From JANRJY01 sp033763735 (lineage in GTDB: Bacteria; Bacteroidota; Bacteroidia; Cytophagales; UBA9547): a DNA stretch of 64,000 nucleotides. Each line of letters starts with the position of its first letter. The stretch's first letter is position 1. A program made the position numbers and the translations under genes. The notes beneath the pieces were generated by a model. It was not told where the DNA came from, searched no databases, and was given only the letters and a program-made list of their open reading frames with translations. Of this stretch, positions 17,189 to 24,574 are shown piece after piece. The DNA lies in assembly GCA_033763735.1 (NCBI GenBank), contig JANRJY010000053.1:62001-126000 (forward strand), in the 5' to 3' direction.

Positions 17189-17623
17189 TTATAGGTAATA
17201 AGTAAAGTCATTGAATGTTTTGTTTGATTTTATAGCACCTGTTTTTAAATAAAAAGACTGAGCAATAACGTTGTCTGTTGAAGCCCCTAACCAAAGTTCA
17301 CTTACATTATCTTTTGTAAGTTGTTCCTTTATTTTATGTATTAATTCTTTACCGATACCATTTTGTCTGAATTCTTGTAATACTTCAATATCATACAAAT
17401 AAGCCATATTATGATTTGAATAAATGGATGGAAATTTAAAAATTAAAGCATATCCAATTATTTGCACTTCGGTTTTTGCTAAATACAAATAGGTTCTGTC
17501 GTCTTGTAATACATTAGTCAAGTGTTCAAATGTTGGACTTTCTTCACTCGTCAAAAAGTCGTCAATTACATTTTGAATTAATTCAGTATCTGAAATCGTT
17601 AGTCTTAAAATGTGAAATTTCAT
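17189..17623 (-). CDS. GNAT-family N-acetyltransferase
   Basis: 144 residues with GNAT layout: LTISDTELIQNVIDDFL at the N-terminus, a central AYLYDIEVLQEFRQNGIGKELIHKIKEQ block (about 74-101) in which RxNGIG is the acetyl-CoA pyrophosphate loop, and WLGASTDNVIAQSFYLKTGA, the usual C-terminal Asn-Ala-x-x-Tyr motif. The acceptor substrate cannot be told. It has its own complete promoter upstream containing an inverted repeat; the next gene downstream on the same strand ends over 500 bp away, so it is transcribed alone. Confidence 0.9.
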   Translation of the reverse strand: MKFHILRLTISDTELIQNVIDDFLTSEESPTFEHLTNVLQDDRTYLYLAKTEVQIIGYALIFKFPSIYSNHNMAYLYDIEVLQEFRQNGIGKELIHKIKEQLTKDNVSELWLGASTDNVIAQSFYLKTGAIKSNKTFNDFTYYL

Positions 17624-17673
17624 TTTTTTCTATTTGATTTTCTAAATAATGACCTCCAAAGATTTACTTTTGG

Positions 17674-17706
17674 CAAAGGTAGGTGCATTGATAATATCGA
17701 TGCAAA
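17674..17706 (-). promoter_or_regulatory. Promoter of the GNAT gene with an inverted repeat filling the spacer
   Basis: On the minus strand TTTG (17706-17703), a 21-bp spacer and TACCTTTG (17681-17674) form a full Bacteroidota promoter. The spacer is nearly all taken up by TGCATTGAT-AAT-ATCGATGCA (17684-17704), 8 of 9 pairs perfect plus one T-G. A repressor bound here would block both promoter elements; that is inference. Confidence 0.6.
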
Positions 17707-17831
17707 TTTTATTCGAGGTATAAAATTACCGAAATCAATCTACAAATTTTGGAATTAAAAAAATGTATGGAGTGGCTATATCATTTCATCAAACACCTCA
17801 AAGATTTTAAATCAATATTGGTTTCAAAATA

Positions 17832-19289
17832 CTACTTTACTGCTTCCTCTTTTCTCAAAATAGAGTTTCTGTAACTATACAAAAAGTAAATAGCTATTCC
17901 AATTGCCAACCATACCACCAACCGAACCCAAGTATCGGTAGGTAATGCTGCCATTTGTCCAAATGCAGCCAGTGCCCCAATAATGGGCACCCAGGGCAGA
18001 AATGGGGTTTTGAAAGGGCGTTTCAGCTCTGGTTTGGTGTAGCGCAACACCAATACACCAATACATACAATGGCAAAAGCCAAAAGTGTACCTATAGAAA
18101 CCAATTCACCCAAAATACTTATAGGGAACATCCCGGCAATAGCCATAGCTACAATTCCCGACAATATGGTAGATATGTGCGGAGTTTGAAATGTTTTGTG
18201 TACTTTAGAAAATGCAGGAGGCAATAACCCATCTCTGGACATGGAATAGAACACCCTGGATTGCCCCATAATAAGCACCAATACTACGGAACTAAGCCCT
18301 GCTATGGCACCAACTTTAATTAAAGGTGCCAACCATTTCATACCTGCACCAGCAGCATCCACACCTACCGCAATTGGGTCTGGCACGGATAATAATTTGA
18401 ACGAAACTATTCCAGTAAGCACTAAAGCAACACATATATACAATATAGTAGCAATAACCAAACTACCTAATATGCCAAAAGGCATGTCTTTTTGAGGGTT
18501 TTTGGCCTCTTGTGCTGCGGTGGATACGGAATCGAAACCGATGTATGCAAAAAATATAACGCCCGCTCCTCTTAATATACCACTCCAGCCAAATTCACCA
18601 AATGTACCTGTGTTTTCGGGGATAAATGGCACCCAATTGTTGGCATCTATAAACCCAAATCCAAAAATGATAAATAACAGTATCACCACGACTTTTATTG
18701 CAACTATTACATTATTGAACCCCGCAGATTTTTTGATACCAATCACCAACAAATAAGTCATAAGTCCGCAAATGAGCATAGCAGGAACGTTAATTAAAGC
18801 GCCAGTAAACTGCCAACCCTCCCCTGCCACATAATTAAAAGGGGCACTTGAAAGTGCAGTGGGTATTTTTATGCCAAAGTCTTTCAAAAAACTGGTCATG
18901 TAACCCGACCAACCTACAGCTACTGTGGAGGCAGCAAATAAATACTCCAATACTAAATTCCATCCTATAATCCAGGCTATAAACTCACCTAAAGTTGCGT
19001 AGGCATACGTATATGCACTGCCTGCAAGCGGAATCATACTTGCGAACTCCGCATAACACAAGCCAGCAAAAGCACAAGCCACAGCTGAAATTATAAATGA
19101 AAGCACTATGGCCGGACCTGCATAATTGGCTGCCGCTTGGCCTGTAAGCACAAAAATACCAGCTCCTATAATGGCTCCTATACCTAAGGTTACTAAGTTC
19201 CACCGACCAAGTGAACGAGAAAGTGTATGTTCACCACTTTCAGATTCTTGCATTAATTTATCAATTGACTTTAGTTTAAATAAATTCAT
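17832..19289 (-). CDS. APC-superfamily amino-acid permease (cationic amino-acid transporter type)
   Basis: 485 residues with about 12-13 hydrophobic segments. The N-terminal LGIGAIIGAGIFVLTG is the first transmembrane helix with the helix-breaking GxG substrate site of APC transporters; FFAYIGFDSVSTAAQEAKNP is the signature of the CAT-like subfamily (YfnA/YhdG). It moves amino acids by proton symport or exchange across the inner membrane; the substrate is not evident. It starts 8 bp after the anbu stop on the same strand, so the two are probably one transcript. Confidence 0.92.
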   Translation of the reverse strand: MNLFKLKSIDKLMQESESGEHTLSRSLGRWNLVTLGIGAIIGAGIFVLTGQAAANYAGPAIVLSFIISAVACAFAGLCYAEFASMIPLAGSAYTYAYATLGEFIAWIIGWNLVLEYLFAASTVAVGWSGYMTSFLKDFGIKIPTALSSAPFNYVAGEGWQFTGALINVPAMLICGLMTYLLVIGIKKSAGFNNVIVAIKVVVILLFIIFGFGFIDANNWVPFIPENTGTFGEFGWSGILRGAGVIFFAYIGFDSVSTAAQEAKNPQKDMPFGILGSLVIATILYICVALVLTGIVSFKLLSVPDPIAVGVDAAGAGMKWLAPLIKVGAIAGLSSVVLVLIMGQSRVFYSMSRDGLLPPAFSKVHKTFQTPHISTILSGIVAMAIAGMFPISILGELVSIGTLLAFAIVCIGVLVLRYTKPELKRPFKTPFLPWVPIIGALAAFGQMAALPTDTWVRLVVWLAIGIAIYFLYSYRNSILRKEEAVK

Positions 19290-19297
19290 ATTAGGGA

Positions 19298-20053
19298 TTA
19301 ATTAATGTATGTACCTTTTTCTTGAGAAATATTTCCTACCAATTCTTCAATCCAATCTTCCGGTATTTTATCAACCGATTGTGACAGCATTTTTTGCCAA
19401 AAGTCAGATATATAATGTAAGTCCGTTCTGTCGTATCGTTTTTCAATAATTTTAAATGAATTGGTGGCATATATGGCCACATCTATAGGAAAATCTACAT
19501 CATTGGCACTCACACGAGTTGAATCAAAGGAAAGAAAACCTGTTTTCAATGAAAACTGAATAGATGAATTATAGTTCAAAGCTCTGTTAAGCAAAGGCTT
19601 GCCGTAACCCGTGTTCCCAATGATTATAAATGGTGAACCTGATTCCTTACCAATTTCCACCCAATTGCCTTCAGGATATACCAAATATAGTTTGTGCTCT
19701 TCATCATCTTCAAACTGCCCTCCTATGATGGTATTCAGATTAAAATGCAGACCTGATTCATCCAAAAACTGCTTATCTTCTCTCGACACTTTTCTAAGCT
19801 CTTCCGCATAGGCATTTACGGCTTTGTACAATTTATTGAAGTGTACATCTTCCTGAGCCATTACTTCATGAAAGTAGGTCATTACCTTATCCCTTACGGA
19901 ACGCAAGCCTGAGGTCATCAAAAACATAGCATGGCCACTTCTTTGATGAATGATAAGTTTTTTTCCGGTGGAACATTCGTTTCCCGATGTGAGTCGTGTA
20001 TCGGCAATGGCCACAAGACCCGATCTGATTTTAATACCCAAGCAGTAAGTCAT
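19298..20053 (-). CDS. Anbu-type proteasome-related peptidase
   Basis: 251 residues of the Anbu family (ancestral beta subunit, COG3484), Ntn hydrolases related to HslV and 20S beta subunits. The chain starts MTYCLGIKIRSGLVAIADTR; after Met removal Thr2 would be the N-terminal nucleophile, with the conserved ADTRL and GK segments where the catalytic Asp and Lys are expected. GGQFEDDEEHKLYLVYPEGNW and IGNTGYGKPLLNRAL are also typical. Characterised anbu genes sit beside transglutaminase, ATP-grasp and alpha-E genes; here it instead precedes an amino-acid permease. The -7 box lies only 4 bp before the ATG. Confidence 0.88.
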   Translation of the reverse strand: MTYCLGIKIRSGLVAIADTRLTSGNECSTGKKLIIHQRSGHAMFLMTSGLRSVRDKVMTYFHEVMAQEDVHFNKLYKAVNAYAEELRKVSREDKQFLDESGLHFNLNTIIGGQFEDDEEHKLYLVYPEGNWVEIGKESGSPFIIIGNTGYGKPLLNRALNYNSSIQFSLKTGFLSFDSTRVSANDVDFPIDVAIYATNSFKIIEKRYDRTDLHYISDFWQKMLSQSVDKIPEDWIEELVGNISQEKGTYIN

Positions 20054-20057
20054 GCAA

Positions 20058-20065
20058 CAAACATA
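20058..20065 (-). promoter_or_regulatory. -7 box for anbu-permease, probably leaderless
   Basis: Minus-strand TATGTTTG, an exact TAnnTTTG match, ends 4 bp before the anbu ATG. With usual spacing the transcript would begin at or beside the start codon. No -33 TTTG is seen. Confidence 0.5.
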
Positions 20066-20204
20066 TACATTTTTCAGAAAAATAGTGAAAAATAAAGGTT
20101 TTATGAAAAATTATAAATTATGAATGTTAAATTTTGAATTATTTTCAGAATAAATTATATAAATCAAAAGAATATGTTAAAAAACGAAGGAGGTTTTGAA
20201 AAAA

Positions 20205-22103
20205 TCACTGAATAACTATTTTCCTGCTTTCCAGTTCAGTGCCATTGCTCGCTTGCACAAAATACAATCCGGATTCCAAAGCTTGTGATTGCAAATTGTA
20301 TTGATTTATATCTCCCACATTTGTTTCAAATACTTTTTGTCCTTTGATATCAAATATCACGATAGTATAATTACCTGTTTCAGAAAAGGATAAAGTTACA
20401 TTGCCATCAGAAGGGTTGGGATATGCATTAACAAAAAAACGATAATTACCTGAACCGTTTTCACTTGCTTCCATACGACCGGAAGATGGGTTGCCACGTG
20501 TGCAAGGATGCACACTCATTCGGATTTTGCCAGCAACTGGCTTAAGACGTGATGTTTTATCATTAGATGAAGTAATTCTAATTTGTTCAACCGCCTGAAT
20601 ATCTAACAGAAAATTGCCATTGACAAACGTGAAGTCATTTATAGTAAAGGATTTGGCATTGTTATTGGTGCCACTCAATACCGATGTAAAATTACTATTC
20701 GATACCGTTACCTCATTATTTGGGCAATAATCTTCGCCATCCATATATGTAATAGTAGAATTGCTTGGGGTTAAAATGGCATCTAATGAAATTGGCTGAC
20801 CAATTGAATTTAATGCGTTATCCCAAAAAAAGTACAAGGGATTTGTATCTACTGTTTTATAACCAGAACAAATCCCCATACTATGACTTGCAACAGAACT
20901 TTTAAGCGTAGAGATTAGTCTTTTATTACTAACGTCAAAAAAGCCTGAGCCAGAAGAACCTTCATGAAGCAAACCTAGTGGTACAGTAAATGGACTGCCC
21001 GGTAAAATAGGTACAAATGTCGAATTCGCTCTCACACTATTATTTATTGAACCAAAAGCAATTTTCTTTCTAGAACCTAAAGGATGTGAAACATTAACGT
21101 AATCTCCTGAATATTGTTGATTAGAGAACCCTGCAAAATAAACATTAGTAGATAATTTTGGATGTTCAGTCAATTTAATTAGTATGTTATCTCCTTGATG
21201 CGCTACTAATTCTGCTCCAAGCACATAGTTTTCTCTCCTGTCAAGATATGATGTTAAGTCTAATGATGTGGGAAGGTTATCATCACATTGACCAGAGGCA
21301 ACTTCATAATTAAAATAAAATCTATAATATGCGTGGTTAATTTGTTTAAAATCATTCAAATCACCAAACACATGGGTAGCTGAATATACATAAGGTTGAT
21401 AATCCCTATTGGAATTATTGACTAATGTACCACTTCCAACACCTCCACATAATACATCTGAGCCAGAAGGCATTGCATACCTAATGTGCACTACAGACCG
21501 CTTAATATCTTGATAATTGACTCCCAAAGGGCAATTAACATCTATAAAACACGGAGAAATCGCATCAGAAGAACCACCGCAACCTATGTAATCTAAGTAT
21601 TTAGATACTATAACATGACCTAAAAAAACTTTGCTATTTGAAGTTGTGTGACTATGCAGAATAACCAATATGGAATCAGAATGAAAGTTAGAACTAAAAT
21701 TAATGTGGCTCTGATTATTTTCATGCCACGAAAAAATATCATGTTTATTATCCTTAAGTCCAAATACTTCGAGAATATCACCAGTATCAAGCGACAATGA
21801 GTCGAACATGAGTTCTATTTTTGAAACTTTTTTACAATTAATGATGATTCTAGTAATTGTACCATATGAAGAATCTGTGGGGACATGAGCATTAAATTTA
21901 ATTTGTGATCTAAATACATGTATTTTTTTTTCGTTTGTATCCAAACTGCTTCTACCATTCGAAACTAAGAATGGATTAGCATACTCAATTATACCTATTT
22001 CTGATAAAGATAATGAGCAATTTGTGGAATAGCCAACATTTGACAAAACGATAAAAAGTAATAACAAATACCTATTTAATAACATAGCGGTTTTCAATTC
22101 CAT
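20205..22103 (-). CDS. Secreted trypsin-like serine protease with type IX sorting domain
   Basis: 632 residues from the ATG at 22103 (an ATG at 22085 is equally possible). Signal peptide to about residue 26; a beta-rich N-terminal region to about 170; then a trypsin/lysyl-endopeptidase-like fold with His244 in YSATHVFG, Asp305 in GDNILIKL and Ser384 in EGSSGSGFF as a plausible triad, plus several Cys for disulfides. The C-terminal 75 residues (YPNPSDGNVTLSFSETGNY... ESGLYFVQ) are a type A sorting domain of the type IX secretion system. It would be secreted or surface-anchored. The start overlaps the end of the upstream split lipoprotein frame by 32 bp; with the two upstream genes it forms one operon. 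Confidence 0.88.
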   Translation of the reverse strand: MELKTAMLLNRYLLLLFIVLSNVGYSTNCSLSLSEIGIIEYANPFLVSNGRSSLDTNEKKIHVFRSQIKFNAHVPTDSSYGTITRIIINCKKVSKIELMFDSLSLDTGDILEVFGLKDNKHDIFSWHENNQSHINFSSNFHSDSILVILHSHTTSNSKVFLGHVIVSKYLDYIGCGGSSDAISPCFIDVNCPLGVNYQDIKRSVVHIRYAMPSGSDVLCGGVGSGTLVNNSNRDYQPYVYSATHVFGDLNDFKQINHAYYRFYFNYEVASGQCDDNLPTSLDLTSYLDRRENYVLGAELVAHQGDNILIKLTEHPKLSTNVYFAGFSNQQYSGDYVNVSHPLGSRKKIAFGSINNSVRANSTFVPILPGSPFTVPLGLLHEGSSGSGFFDVSNKRLISTLKSSVASHSMGICSGYKTVDTNPLYFFWDNALNSIGQPISLDAILTPSNSTITYMDGEDYCPNNEVTVSNSNFTSVLSGTNNNAKSFTINDFTFVNGNFLLDIQAVEQIRITSSNDKTSRLKPVAGKIRMSVHPCTRGNPSSGRMEASENGSGNYRFFVNAYPNPSDGNVTLSFSETGNYTIVIFDIKGQKVFETNVGDINQYNLQSQALESGLYFVQASNGTELESRKIVIQ

Positions 22104-22611
22104 TTAATACTGTATCTTCTTTGGCAACTGATTGTCCATCCATATTGTAATTAGTTATATAACATTGCCTTCTTTGTATTTCTTTGATATAGAAGTGTTT
22201 ACTCGTTACCAATGGAGCATCCGCAATAGCAAAAACATCGTTGCCAAATCCTCCCAAGCACTTAGAACAATTGCCACTATTAATAATATAATACTTAAAT
22301 GAGTAGTTATTATCCTCTGGAACTAACTCAATTTTATAGATTTTTCCCATGCATGGCACGTGGTGAGAATAATTGATATAAAAAATACTTTGTTTTGTGA
22401 AATCAATATAAGGTAAAGGTTCAGGTATTTTAATACAATTACTGCCTGCACATGATTGTGTGCCGTACTCACAATTACTTTTATAGGATAACGAATCAGA
22501 ATAAGCGCCATAATTGCACCGGAAGTATTTAGGATAAATTACATTAAAGTATGTTTTAGCAGGGAAATATGTTATTGCATTACTTTTTGTACTTGTGTCA
22601 AATCCTGAATA
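22072..22611 (-). pseudogene. Out-of-frame 3' half of the lipoprotein gene
   Basis: Reading past the A11 tract with one A fewer, the frame runs without a stop from the tract to 22072, adding about 180 residues: YSGFDTSTKSNAITYFPAKT onward, then six or more Cys (RCNYG, NCEYG, SCAGSNC, VPCMG, NCSKCLGG, RRQCY) and an end at ENRYVIK. The uninterrupted length, the Cys spacing and the overlap with the protease start argue that this is real coding sequence belonging to the gene at 22598-22957. Whether the break is a genuine phase-off state, a slippery site or a sequencing error cannot be told from one sequence. Confidence 0.7.
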
Positions 22612-22957
22612 AAAAAGTGTTTTTTTTTTTCGTGTTCAAATATATGGTATCATTCAATTGTATATCTACCACTTCACTTGGAATTGTTGTAACGCCTATT
22701 ACTGTATTATTTCCTGTAAGTGTGTTAGTTCCCAAAGTTGTATTTACACCCAAGCTTGTATTGGTTCCTACAGTTGTATTATTCCCAGTTAAAGTATTTG
22801 TTCCAGCAATAGTATTATTACCGGCAACTGTAGTTGTTCCTGTAGTTGTTGTATTAATCAAGCTTTCCTTTCGTTCATCCGGCTTAATATCTTGCCTTGG
22901 ACAGGCACTGAATAATATAAAAATCACCAACAGTACGATATTGTTTAAAAATTTCAT
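22598..22957 (-). CDS. Lipoprotein with hexapeptide (G-x-N-T-x-x) repeats, truncated by frameshift at an A11 tract
   Basis: As read, 119 residues. Lipobox FSAC puts the lipid Cys at 19. Residues 40-88 carry Gly at every sixth position (40, 46, 52 ... 88) in units such as GNNTIA, GTNTLT, GVNTTL. The period of six with a small or aliphatic residue before Gly resembles left-handed beta-helix or trimeric-adhesin head repeats; this is inference. The frame then enters 11 A residues and stops 7 codons later; removing one A opens a frame to 22072 (about 295 residues total). It starts 9 bp after the upstream fibre-like gene. Confidence 0.7.
   Translation of the reverse strand: MKFLNNIVLLVIFILFSACPRQDIKPDERKESLINTTTTGTTTVAGNNTIAGTNTLTGNNTTVGTNTSLGVNTTLGTNTLTGNNTVIGVTTIPSEVVDIQLNDTIYLNTKKKNTFLFRI
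22620..22630 (-). repeat. A11 homopolymer tract (T11 on + strand) inside the lipoprotein gene
   Basis: Eleven identical bases within the coding frame. Eleven gives a 119-residue product; ten restores an open frame to 22072. No other homopolymer in the window is seen to split a gene. Confidence 0.85.
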
Positions 22958-22966
22958 GTTGTGAAA

Positions 22967-24367
22967 TTATTTATTAACTATTGCTTTTAACTGATCAATC
23001 TGTTTTTGCTGCTCTATCACATACAACGTAAGTTCTTCAATTTTTTTCATTTGAAGCAATATGATGTTGTTCAATTGCATTCCATTTTTAATAACATCGG
23101 CTTCCGATGGAGCTTCCGGAAGTCTGTGATATTTTTGAATATAAGCTTCTACTTCTGATAATTTTTTGAGTTTATAGTTTTTGTCAAACACATAATCGCA
23201 AAATGCATCCGGAGTGATGCATACATCCGTAGTGTATATGCTTCCTGTTATCCGCGCTGATGTAAAAACTTGCAATCCAAAAAAGCCATCATTATCAGTG
23301 CTTCCTGAAGGACCTCCGCCTATTCTTACAACTCCGGCATTGTTTTCCTGTAAAATTACAGGCCCCATTGCAGCGGTTTCTGATTGAATCCGAATCCCAT
23401 TAGTAGCATCGTCTGTATAAATATAATTTCCTGGTGAAATTGCACTTCCAGAACCTAAGTACATTGAATTATTCCCAAGTTTTAACTGACCAATAACATT
23501 CATATTATTGCCCACCACCACGGGGTTATCAAACCGAATACTTTGTGTGAGTTGTTGTGTACAATACGTGCAATTTCCTTGTTGGTCAAAAGTTCTGCCA
23601 GGTGCTGTATTGCAAGTGTTCCAAGCTGCAGATGGTTGTCCATTGATTAAAGGATTTAAATTTATGGTTTGGCAAACACTACCTGTTGATGTCGTAATGT
23701 TGTAAGCACTAAATAAGCCTTTAACCGACTTTCCTTCAACCATAATATCACCCCCACTCAAAGAAAGTGTGCCTGATATTCGGGCATCTCCATTAACATC
23801 TAATTTTGCAATAGGCGCTGCAGTACCAATACCTACATTTCCAGAATTTCTCCAAGTTAATGCAACAGATTTACCATTTGCATCCCATGGATTGGATTGT
23901 GTACTACTTCCTAAAGCGCCTCCATCCTCCCCAAAAACTACAGGTCCATTAAACCCTGTTGTCGAGCCAAAGTTTCCTGAATAAAATAATCCATTTTTTT
24001 GGTCGGATGTGCCTTTAAGATACAATGCATTGTAATTCAAAAACTGACCTGCATTATACTGGATTTCACCATATTGAGAATACGTTACTAAAGCTTTTGC
24101 CCCATTCCATTGTGCCTGCACTGGTGTATATATTCCAAAGGTACTTCCTGTAAAAGTGATATTGCCATTGTTAATTTGAAGTGCATTATTAAAATATCCT
24201 ATGCCTGTGGTAGATACATCTCCTGAAAAAACCCAAGAGTTAATTGCTTCAGAAGGCTGAACCTCACTTAATCTATTTTGCAAAAATTGTGTTTGTGCAG
24301 AAGTATTATGCACATAAGTAAAAATTAAAATTGCGAAGAATTGCGAAGAATTGCGAAGAATATTCAT
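22967..24367 (-). CDS. Exported tail-fibre-like protein with C-terminal coiled-coil
   Basis: 466 residues: signal peptide to SAQ (residue 25), a beta-rich Gly/Asn/Thr region, the motif GNVGIGTAAPIAKLDVNGDARISG (about 172-195) found in many Bacteroidota fibre and S74-type proteins, and a C-terminal segment DYVFDKNYKLKKLSEVEAYI, then HRLPEAPSEADV and a coiled-coil. This end resembles the trimerising, intramolecular-chaperone-like tails of phage fibres, so a trimeric surface fibre is plausible (inference). The first 13 codons are mostly made of three copies of a 10-bp repeat; two or four copies would put a stop soon after the start. First gene of the fibre-lipoprotein-protease operon. Confidence 0.82.
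   Translation of the reverse strand: MNILRNSSQFFAILIFTYVHNTSAQTQFLQNRLSEVQPSEAINSWVFSGDVSTTGIGYFNNALQINNGNITFTGSTFGIYTPVQAQWNGAKALVTYSQYGEIQYNAGQFLNYNALYLKGTSDQKNGLFYSGNFGSTTGFNGPVVFGEDGGALGSSTQSNPWDANGKSVALTWRNSGNVGIGTAAPIAKLDVNGDARISGTLSLSGGDIMVEGKSVKGLFSAYNITTSTGSVCQTINLNPLINGQPSAAWNTCNTAPGRTFDQQGNCTYCTQQLTQSIRFDNPVVVGNNMNVIGQLKLGNNSMYLGSGSAISPGNYIYTDDATNGIRIQSETAAMGPVILQENNAGVVRIGGGPSGSTDNDGFFGLQVFTSARITGSIYTTDVCITPDAFCDYVFDKNYKLKKLSEVEAYIQKYHRLPEAPSEADVIKNGMQLNNIILLQMKKIEELTLYVIEQQKQIDQLKAIVNK
24331..24360. repeat. Three perfect tandem copies of TTGCGAAGAA in the signal-peptide coding region
   Basis: Unit length 10 is not a multiple of 3. Three copies are in frame. With two copies the frame reads ATG then TAA after ten codons; with four, TAA after about 23 codons. 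Copy number changes would therefore switch the gene off. Confidence 0.9.
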
Positions 24368-24453
24368 TATTTGAAGGATTATATTACTAAAATAACTAGT
24401 ACTATTGAAAAATACAAATAATAATTGAAATATTCTTAAAAATTACCCTAAAA

Positions 24454-24482
24454 TAAAAAAAGGCCGTTCAAAATGAACAGCC
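24454..24482 (-). terminator. Terminator after the SpoIIE phosphatase gene
   Basis: On the minus strand GGCTGTTC-ATTTT-GAACGGCC (one mismatch) is followed by seven Ts. It lies 93 bp after the phosphatase stop and upstream of the fibre gene, insulating the two. Confidence 0.75.
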
Positions 24483-24574
24483 CTTATTCTAATTAAACCC
24501 TAATTAATTCTATAAAAAAGTCAATTAGGTACAAAAGTAATTTTTTCGAACAATATATAACTAAGTAGTTTTAC

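Noticed and set aside
22569..22964. 131-residue + strand frame opposite the lipoprotein
   Set aside because: It mirrors the G-x-N-T repeats in antisense; hydrophobic Val-rich output is a by-product.
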